DNA of 11,535 bases from Vulcanimicrobiota bacterium. GTDB taxonomy: Bacteria; Vulcanimicrobiota; Vulcanimicrobiia; Vulcanimicrobiales; Vulcanimicrobiaceae. The notes below the pieces were generated by a model. It did no database searches and was not told where the DNA came from. It saw only the letters and a program-made list of their open reading frames with translations. The stretch is taken from NCBI GenBank assembly GCA_019233415.1, contig JAFAMK010000219.1:1-11535 (forward strand). Direction: 5' to 3'. This document shows positions 6,292 through 11,535 of the stretch, one piece after another. The position numbers were made by a program, and so were the translations under genes. Each line of letters starts with the position of its first letter. The first letter of the stretch is position 1.

Positions 6292-7399
6292 ACCGCGCGC
6301 GCTACATTCAGTCGCCGCCGTCCAGACCGCGCCGAAAGCGACGGAGCTGCGCGAGCTCGCGCTGCCGGAGATTCCGGACGACGGCGGGCTGCTGCGCGTG
6401 CTTGCCGCCGGCGTCTGCGGGAGCGACGTTCCGGCGTACGCCGACGGCAGCCGCGGCCCGCGCATCCTCGGCCACGAGAACGTCGGGATCATCGAGCGGC
6501 TCGGGCCGCTCGCGCGCGAGCGCTGGGGCGTGCGCGAGGGCGACCTCGTCGCGCTCGAAGAGTATCTGCCGTGCGGGCACTGCGCGGACTGCCGCGCCGG
6601 CGAGTACCGCTCGTGCCTGGAAACCGACAGCAAGCGCGCCGGCGCCCTGCGCTACGGCACGACCGGGATCGACGTTCCGCCGGCGCTGTGGGGCGGCTAC
6701 AGCCAGTTCCAGTATTTGCACCCGCGCTCGGTACTGCACCGCGTCCCCGCGGGCGTCGCGCCGCGGATCGCCGCGCTGGCGCTGCCGCTCGGCAACGGGT
6801 TCCAGTGGGCAGTCTACGACGGCGGCGCCGGCCCCGGCCAAACCGTCGTCATCCAAGGCCCGGGGCAGCAAGGGCTGGCGTGCGTGATCGCCGCGAAGGC
6901 GGCCGGCGCGAAGACCGTCATCGTCAGCGGGCTCGCGCGCGACGAGCAGCGCCTCGACGTCGCGCGCAAGCTCGGTGCCGACCGCACCGTCGCGGTCGAC
7001 CGCGAATCGCTCGGCGGCGTCGTACGTGACGTGACGGACGGCGCGCTGGCGGACCTGGTGATCGACGTGTCGTCGGGCGGCGCGCAAGAGGTCGTCAACG
7101 GCGCGCTCGAGCTGATTCGCAAGCGCGGCACGCTGCTCGTCGCGGCGTACAAACGGCGCGCGCTCGACGGCTTTGCGATCGACACCGTGATCCGCCAGCA
7201 GATCACGCTGCGCGGCGTGCGCGGCCACAGCTTCCGCTCGGTCGAGACCGCGCTCGATCTGATGGCGCGCGGCACCGTCCCGCTCGAGGCGATGTCCACG
7301 CACGCGTTCGGCCTGGACGGCGTGGACCACGCGCTGCGGCTCGCCGGCGGCGAATTCGAGGAGGCGGCGATTCACGTCACCGTCACGCCGTGGAGCTGA
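6278..7399 (+). CDS. Zinc-dependent medium-chain alcohol dehydrogenase
   Basis: A 373-residue cytoplasmic oxidoreductase of the medium-chain family, NAD(P)-linked. The catalytic zinc site is C47 with H66-E67 (GHEN motif). The structural zinc site is C99, C102, C105 and C113 in PCGHCADCRAGEYRSC. The nucleotide-binding turn is GPGQQG (194-199) in the Rossmann domain (about 170-310). All metal ligands are present, so it should be active. The start at 6278 has a strong GGAGGTG site and overlaps the upstream gene by 14 bases. Lying between the transport genes and a decarboxylase/dioxygenase pair, it occupies the place where a phthalate operon would carry the cis-dihydrodiol dehydrogenase. That enzyme is classically of another family, so a dihydrodiol substrate is an inference. 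A role on a side-chain alcohol or downstream aldehyde is the alternative. Confidence 0.92.
   Translation: MLVSRPRALHSVAAVQTAPKATELRELALPEIPDDGGLLRVLAAGVCGSDVPAYADGSRGPRILGHENVGIIERLGPLARERWGVREGDLVALEEYLPCGHCADCRAGEYRSCLETDSKRAGALRYGTTGIDVPPALWGGYSQFQYLHPRSVLHRVPAGVAPRIAALALPLGNGFQWAVYDGGAGPGQTVVIQGPGQQGLACVIAAKAAGAKTVIVSGLARDEQRLDVARKLGADRTVAVDRESLGGVVRDVTDGALADLVIDVSSGGAQEVVNGALELIRKRGTLLVAAYKRRALDGFAIDTVIRQQITLRGVRGHSFRSVETALDLMARGTVPLEAMSTHAFGLDGVDHALRLAGGEFEEAAIHVTVTPWS
7392..7395 (+). promoter_or_regulatory. Shine-Dalgarno site fixing the decarboxylase-like start
   Basis: GGAG six bases before ATG 7402, inside the last codons of the dehydrogenase. It favours 7402 over the in-frame GTG at 7390, which has no comparable site and would overlap the preceding stop. 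Confidence 0.65.
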
Positions 7400-7401
7400 C
7401 G

Positions 7402-8388
7402 ATGGCGAAGCTGCGTCTGAGCCTGGCCTGCTGGGACTACGATCGCACGCGCGCGCTCGCCGACGGCCGCGTTCAGCCCGACGGGATCGAGCTGATCTAC
7501 CAGAGCCTGCCGGTCGAGGAGACCTTCTTCCGCCAGGCGCGCCACCGCGAGTTCGACGTCGCCGAGATGTCGCTCTCGTCGTACTGCGTCTCGAAGTTCT
7601 TGCCCGACGACCCGTTCGTCGCGATCCCCGTCTTCCCGTCGCGCGCGTTTCGGCATTCGATCGTCTACGTCAACGAGCGCAGCGGGATTCGCGAGCCGAA
7701 GGATTTGATCGGCAAGCGCTTCGGCACGCCCGAATACCAACTGACGGCGAACGTCTGGATTCGCGGAATTCTGTCCGACGAATACGGCGTTCCGGTCGAC
7801 TCCGTGACGTACGTGACCGGCGGCGAAGAGACGCCGGGCCGCCCCGAGAAGCTCAAGCTCGAGCTGCCGCCGTCGATTCGCGTCACGCCGATCGGCGCGA
7901 CGCAAACACTCGCGGCGATGCTCGCGAGCGGCGAGATCGACGCCTTCCACGGGCCGCGCAAGCCCTCGACGCACGACGCACCGGGCGTGCGCCGCCTGTT
8001 CCCGGACTACGTCGCCGACGAGAAGGCGTACTACGCGCGCACGGGGATCTTCCCGATCATGCACGTCGTCGTGATCCGCCGCGACGTGTACGAGCGCGAC
8101 CACTGGGTCGCGATGGCGCTCTACAAGGCGTTCGCCGAGGCGCAGCGCCGCACGTACGACGACTTCCGCCAAACCGCGGCGCTGAAGGCGATGCTGCCGT
8201 GGGCCGCCGCCGAGGCCGAGGCGACGCGCGCGCTGATGGGCGAGGACTGGTGGCCCTACGGCCTCGCCGGCAACGAGAAGACGCTCGCGACGTTCGCGCG
8301 CTACTCGCACGAACAAGGGCTCTCGAAACGGGTGTTGACGCCACGCGACCTGTTCGCTCCCGAGACGCTCGAAGCGTTCACGATCTGA
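7402..8388 (+). CDS. 4,5-dihydroxyphthalate decarboxylase-like protein
   Basis: A 328-residue cytoplasmic protein without signal peptide, the usual length for the Pht5/OphC type of 4,5-dihydroxyphthalate decarboxylase. That family adopts a periplasmic-binding-protein-like fold but works as an enzyme, removing CO2 from 4,5-dihydroxyphthalate to give protocatechuate. Family landmarks are KLRLSLACWDYDRTRAL at the start, PVEETFFRQARHREFDVAEMS (37-57), IPVFPSRAFRHS (75-86), GTPEYQLTANVWIRG (108-122), TGIFPIMH (214-221) and the C-terminal PYG..N...L..FARYSHEQGLS (285-308). ATG 7402 follows the dehydrogenase stop by 2 bp and has GGAG six bases upstream. The gene sits immediately before a phthalate-dioxygenase-like oxygenase, which strongly supports a carboxylated aromatic as pathway substrate. 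The exact substrate is not established, since members of this family vary and some are annotated only as binding-protein-like. Confidence 0.85.
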   Translation: MAKLRLSLACWDYDRTRALADGRVQPDGIELIYQSLPVEETFFRQARHREFDVAEMSLSSYCVSKFLPDDPFVAIPVFPSRAFRHSIVYVNERSGIREPKDLIGKRFGTPEYQLTANVWIRGILSDEYGVPVDSVTYVTGGEETPGRPEKLKLELPPSIRVTPIGATQTLAAMLASGEIDAFHGPRKPSTHDAPGVRRLFPDYVADEKAYYARTGIFPIMHVVVIRRDVYERDHWVAMALYKAFAEAQRRTYDDFRQTAALKAMLPWAAAEAEATRALMGEDWWPYGLAGNEKTLATFARYSHEQGLSKRVLTPRDLFAPETLEAFTI

Positions 8389-8404
8389 AGACTGGAGAAC
8401 ACCC

Positions 8405-9673
8405 GTGCTCAAACCGCAGGAGAACGAACGGATCACGCGCGTCGGTCCCGGGACCCCGATGGGGGAACTGCAGCGGCGCTACTGGATCCCCGCCGCGCTT
8501 TCGAGCGAGCTTCCGGAACGGGACGGCGAGCCGCTGCGCGTGCGCCTGCTCGGCGAAGACCTGATCGCCTTCCGCGACTCCGAGGGGAAGATCGGACTCG
8601 TCGACGCGTTCTGCCCGCACCGCCGCGCGCCGATGTTCTTCGCCCGCAACGAAGAGTGCGGCTTGCGCTGCGTGTACCACGGCTGGAAGTTCGATCGCGC
8701 CGGCAACTGCGTCGACATGCCGTCGGAACCGCCCGAGAGCCTCTTCAAGTCCAAGGTCAACATCACGGCCTACCCGACGTGGGAAGGCGGCGGCTTCGTC
8801 TGGACGTACATGGGGCCGCCGGGAACGATGCCGCCGCCGCCCGACTACGAGCTGGTCCGCGCACCCGAAACGCACCGCTACGTCTCGAAGACGTATGAGG
8901 AGTGCAATTGGCTCCAGGCGCTCGAAGGGGGGCTCGACACCTCGCACTCCTCGTTCGCGCACAACCTCGATATCCAGGACAAGACGTTCCTGCGCAGCCG
9001 CGACACCGCTCCGCGCCTGGAAGTGGAGCGGACCGCGTACGGCTACACCTACGCGGGGATTCGCACGCTCGGCGAAGAGCAGTACGTGCGCGCCTACCAC
9101 TACGTGATGCCGGCGCAACAGATGCGCGGGCGCGTCTCGGGCCGCAAGGGCGGGATGGAACAAGTCCCGACGATCAACGGCCACATCTGGGTCCCGATCG
9201 ACGACACGACGACCTGGGTCTACAACTGGATGTACTCGTACACGCCCGATATTCCGATCACGCACGACTACGCGGTCGAGTTCGAGACGAAGTACGGCCG
9301 CGGCCCGGACGACCTGATCCCCGGCACGTTCCAGCTCAAGCGCAACCGGCGCAACGACTACCTGATCGATCGCGCGGTCCAGCGCACGCTGACCTTCACC
9401 GGCATCGAGGGGATCAACACGCAGGACATGGCGCTCCAGGAAGGGATGGGACCGATCGTCGACCGCTCGCGCGAGCATCTCGGCACGAGCGACCGCGCGA
9501 TCATCGTCATGCGCCAGCTTCTCATGGAGGCGATGCACGCCGTCGAGAACGGCGAGGCGCCGCGCGCAACCGATCCGTCGACCTACAGCACGATCCGGGC
9601 CGTCGACCTCACGATCCCGCGCCTGGCGGAATGGCGCGAGGCGCTCAAAGACGAGCTGGTCGCGAAGTTCTGA
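8405..9673 (+). CDS. Rieske aromatic ring-hydroxylating oxygenase, large subunit, phthalate 4,5-dioxygenase-like
   Basis: A 422-residue non-haem iron oxygenase of the alpha-only class (phthalate dioxygenase type), adding oxygen to an aromatic ring with electrons from a reductase. The Rieske [2Fe-2S] ligands are C70, H72, C89 and H92 (CPH...CVYHGWKF). The mononuclear iron site is D178-x2-H181-x4-H186 in EGGLDTSHSSFAHN, with a distal Asp likely in NTQDMALQEGMGPIVDRS (about 338-355), a stretch typical of this subfamily. The opening LKPQENERITRVGPGTPMGELQRRYWIPA is also characteristic. Start GTG 8405 is preceded by GGAG at seven bases. An ATG alternative is not available nearby. Order in the operon, after a dihydroxyphthalate decarboxylase homologue, points to an ortho- or meta-dicarboxylated or similarly acidic aromatic substrate. 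The partner reductase is not in the window. The stop overlaps the next ATG by one base. Confidence 0.93.
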   Translation: MLKPQENERITRVGPGTPMGELQRRYWIPAALSSELPERDGEPLRVRLLGEDLIAFRDSEGKIGLVDAFCPHRRAPMFFARNEECGLRCVYHGWKFDRAGNCVDMPSEPPESLFKSKVNITAYPTWEGGGFVWTYMGPPGTMPPPPDYELVRAPETHRYVSKTYEECNWLQALEGGLDTSHSSFAHNLDIQDKTFLRSRDTAPRLEVERTAYGYTYAGIRTLGEEQYVRAYHYVMPAQQMRGRVSGRKGGMEQVPTINGHIWVPIDDTTTWVYNWMYSYTPDIPITHDYAVEFETKYGRGPDDLIPGTFQLKRNRRNDYLIDRAVQRTLTFTGIEGINTQDMALQEGMGPIVDRSREHLGTSDRAIIVMRQLLMEAMHAVENGEAPRATDPSTYSTIRAVDLTIPRLAEWREALKDELVAKF

Positions 9674-10416
9674 TGCGCCTGACGTCGAACGCGCAGTCGC
9701 CGCTGCGCTACCCGAGCCTGGTCGCGCACGCCGTGCGCGTCCTGACCCACAAAGGGGTCATGGACATGAACGGCCACGTCAGCGCGCGCGACGCCGCGGC
9801 GCCGACGACGATGTGGATCAACTCGCGCCGCGCGAGCCGCTCGACCCTCACCGACCACGACGTCGTCCCGGTCGACCTGATCGACGGCCAGCGCATCGGT
9901 CACGGCGACGAGCCGCCGAGCGAGTTCCACATCCACCGCGCGGTCATGCGCCGCCGGCCCGACGTCGGCGCCGTCATCCACTCGCACCCCGAGTACGTCG
10001 TGACGCTCTCGATCGCGGGGCGCGTGCTGCAGCCGGTCTGCGGGATCGGCTCGTTCCTGCCCGAGGACGTCCCGGTCTTCGACGCGGCGAACCTCATCAA
10101 CACGGTCGACCGCGGCGAGGCGATCGCCGCCGCGATCGGCGACGCGCCGATCCTCGTGCTGCGCGGCCACGGCGCGGTCGTCGTCGGCGCGACGATCGAG
10201 GAGGCCGTCGCGCGCTTCGTGTGCGCCGAAGAGAACGCACGGATGCAGTTCAACGCCTCGCTGCTCGGCGAGGCGCAGGTGCTGCGCGGTAGCGAGCTGG
10301 CGGCGGTGCGCCGCGAGACGTGGACGCCGTCGATCGTCGAAAAGCACTGGCACTACCACGTCGAGTCGGCGCGCCGCGACGGCGCGCTCGACGGGCTCGA
10401 TCCGCTCGAAGCGTGA
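9673..10416 (+). CDS. Class II aldolase/adducin family protein
   Basis: A 247-residue cytoplasmic metal-dependent lyase of the FucA/AraD fold. Metal ligands are H103 and H105 (VIHSHPEY) and H166 (RGHGAVV). The catalytic acid/base is probably E84 in SEFHIH. An NGHVSAR turn (33-39) stands where the substrate or phosphate loop usually lies. Family activities include retro-aldol cleavage of sugar phosphates and, in some aromatic pathways, decarboxylation (3,4-dihydroxyphthalate decarboxylases have this fold). Here it is translationally coupled (TGATG, one-base overlap) to the Rieske oxygenase and separated from any sugar genes. A decarboxylase or a late C-C cleavage step in the aromatic pathway is therefore the more likely role. 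Which of these is right cannot be decided from sequence. Confidence 0.9.
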   Translation: MRLTSNAQSPLRYPSLVAHAVRVLTHKGVMDMNGHVSARDAAAPTTMWINSRRASRSTLTDHDVVPVDLIDGQRIGHGDEPPSEFHIHRAVMRRRPDVGAVIHSHPEYVVTLSIAGRVLQPVCGIGSFLPEDVPVFDAANLINTVDRGEAIAAAIGDAPILVLRGHGAVVVGATIEEAVARFVCAEENARMQFNASLLGEAQVLRGSELAAVRRETWTPSIVEKHWHYHVESARRDGALDGLDPLEA

Positions 10417-10808
10417 TCGAGCGCGCGGCGTTCGCCGCGATCGAGGCGATCGTTGCGGCCGCGCACGAGGCCGGCTTCGTCGTCGCGGTCGCGATCGCCG
10501 ACGCGCACGGCGACCTCGTCGCCGCCTACCGCATGGAACACGCGCGCCCGCGCTGGATGCGCGCGTCGCTGCGCAAGGCCTACACCGCGGCGGTGATGGA
10601 CCGCGACACGGACGCGTTCCACGACGAGATCGTCGCGCGGAACCTGCAGATCGCGTCCTACGGCGACCAGATGCTGACCGCGCTCCCCGGCGGGATCGTC
10701 GTTGCGCGCGACGGCGTGACCGTCGCGGGGATCGGCGTTACCGGCCGGACGACGGGGCGCGACGCCGAGCTGGCGCGCGCGGGGGCCGCGCTGCTGCAGC
10801 AGCGGTAG
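10413..10808 (+). CDS. GlcG/HbpS-like (DUF336) protein
   Basis: A 131-residue small cytoplasmic protein of the GlcG/HbpS family, once annotated haem-binding and often found next to catabolic operons with unclear function. The start is GTG 10413, overlapping the aldolase stop by four bases (GTGA), which implies coupling. Family signs are AIVAAAHEAGFVVAVAIADAHGDLVAAYRM near the start, RASLRKAYTAAVMDR in the middle, LPGGIVVARDGVTVAGIGVTG (about 90-110), and the closing RDAELARAGAAL. Length is normal for the family. Starting at the upstream ATG 10320 would add about 31 Arg-rich residues read through the aldolase gene and is rejected. It is the last gene of the plus-strand operon, and its 3' end overlaps the convergent GntR-type gene by 71 bp. 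Confidence 0.85.
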   Translation: MIERAAFAAIEAIVAAAHEAGFVVAVAIADAHGDLVAAYRMEHARPRWMRASLRKAYTAAVMDRDTDAFHDEIVARNLQIASYGDQMLTALPGGIVVARDGVTVAGIGVTGRTTGRDAELARAGAALLQQR

Positions 10809-11523
10809 CCGCGCGGCGGCGCTTCTTCACCGGGCGCGGCACGATCGGCTTGTCGCTGACCGGCGCGAAGAACGCCTCGTGCGCCGCGACCGCGCCGCGC
10901 GCGCGCGCCTCGTCACCCGACGCGATCGCGTCGACCAGCTCGTAGTGCGCCGCGAGGTTCTCCGCGTTGTCGGCCGAGCGCACGCGGTCGACGACCGCGA
11001 TCCCCGGCCCCGGCTCGTTCGCGTCGAGCAGCGTCACGTACAGGTTGCCGAGGACACGGTTGCGGCACATCTCGGCGACGCGGCGGTGCAGCCGCCAGTT
11101 CTCGTGCAAGTACGCGGCCGGATCGCGCACCTTCTCCTCCATCGCCGCCAAGATCGCCCGTAGGTCGGTCACGTCGGCGCGGGAGCGCGAGCGGGTCGCG
11201 TCGACCGTCACGGGCTCTTCGAGCGCGTGGCGCACGGCCGCGCAGTCGGCCAGCGTCCCGCCCTCCGGGAAGCCGGAGAGCAGTTGGCTCAGCCGCAGGC
11301 TCGCCGTCGGTACGCTTGCGAACAGACCGCCACCGGGGCCCGTCCGCGACTTGACGAACCCGCGCTGCTGCAGGATGCGCAGCGCCTCGTTCAGCGTGCC
11401 GTAGGCCACGTCGTATTGGCGCCGCAGGTCGTCCTTGGTGCCGAGCCGCTCGCCCTCCGGGATCGTCCCGGCGACGATCGCGCCTTCGATCTCGTCGGCG
11501 AGCGCCGCCGCGCGACTCGTCAC
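10738..11523 (-). CDS. GntR-family transcriptional regulator, FCD (FadR) subfamily
   Basis: A 261-residue DNA-binding regulator. The N-terminal winged helix-turn-helix spans about residues 3-70 (EIEGAIVAGTIPEGERLGTK, then LRRQYDVAYGTLNEALRIL and the wing GFVKSRTGPGGGLF). The helical FCD ligand domain spans about 90-220, with metal-ligand histidines H146, H193 and H215. Asn142 stands where Asp is usual, four residues before H146. The last 30 residues are a basic, Ala/Pro-rich tail beyond the family's normal end. The start used is GTG 11523. The frame stays open to the window edge (WEYTV precedes it), so the true start may lie further upstream and the gene may be 5'-partial here. It converges on the catabolic operon and overlaps the GlcG-like gene tail to tail by 71 bp. 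FCD regulators often respond to organic acids, so it is the natural candidate to control the operon. That link is contextual only. Confidence 0.9.
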   Translation of the reverse strand: MTSRAAALADEIEGAIVAGTIPEGERLGTKDDLRRQYDVAYGTLNEALRILQQRGFVKSRTGPGGGLFASVPTASLRLSQLLSGFPEGGTLADCAAVRHALEEPVTVDATRSRSRADVTDLRAILAAMEEKVRDPAAYLHENWRLHRRVAEMCRNRVLGNLYVTLLDANEPGPGIAVVDRVRSADNAENLAAHYELVDAIASGDEARARGAVAAHEAFFAPVSDKPIVPRPVKKRRRAATAAAAARPPRAPARRRAPSSGR

Positions 11524-11535
11524 CGTGTATTCCCA

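Noticed and set aside
10320..10412. Upstream ATG start for the GlcG-like gene
   Set aside because: It would add about 31 Arg-rich residues read out of frame through the aldolase gene. GTG 10413 overlapping the aldolase stop matches the family N-terminus.

Overview
This is a high-GC (about 70% by eye), gene-dense stretch of bacterial chromosome. It looks like a catabolic and uptake locus for an aromatic, probably dicarboxylic (phthalate-like), compound. Signal peptides on two solute-binding proteins, a 4-helix-bundle-type chemoreceptor and GntR control fit a motile bacterium with a periplasm or cell-envelope space. GC content and family membership alone do not separate a proteobacterium from another high-GC phylum such as Eremiobacterota, so taxonomy stays open.

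Layout. Minus strand, left: a methyl-accepting chemotaxis protein (806-2887), then a His-tailed cupin (157-777), then the start of a further gene cut by the window edge (1-152), all tightly spaced. A 228-bp divergent intergenic region (2888-3115) holds two similar 19-bp imperfect palindromes, the likely control sites. Plus strand, 3116-10808: eight genes with gaps of at most 16 bp or small overlaps, almost certainly one operon. In order they encode an ABC ATPase, a family-1 type solute-binding protein, an NMT1/SsuA-type solute-binding protein, a Zn-dependent alcohol dehydrogenase, a 4,5-dihydroxyphthalate decarboxylase-like protein, a phthalate 4,5-dioxygenase-like Rieske oxygenase, a class II aldolase/adducin protein and a GlcG/HbpS-like protein. 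Minus strand, right: a GntR/FCD regulator (10738-11523) that converges on the operon and overlaps its last gene by 71 bp.

How the genes may work together (inference). The chemoreceptor may sense the compound or a related cue, and the binding proteins and ATPase take it up. The Rieske oxygenase makes a cis-dihydrodiol, the Zn dehydrogenase rearomatises it, and the dihydroxyphthalate decarboxylase-like enzyme removes a carboxylate. The class II aldolase-fold protein could perform a second decarboxylation or a retro-aldol step. The cupin on the divergent strand could be a ring-cleavage or sensing protein. The parts not visible are an ABC permease, an electron-transfer reductase for the Rieske protein, and a confidently assigned ring-cleavage dioxygenase. 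No RNA genes, insertion sequences, CRISPR arrays or convincing terminators were seen.
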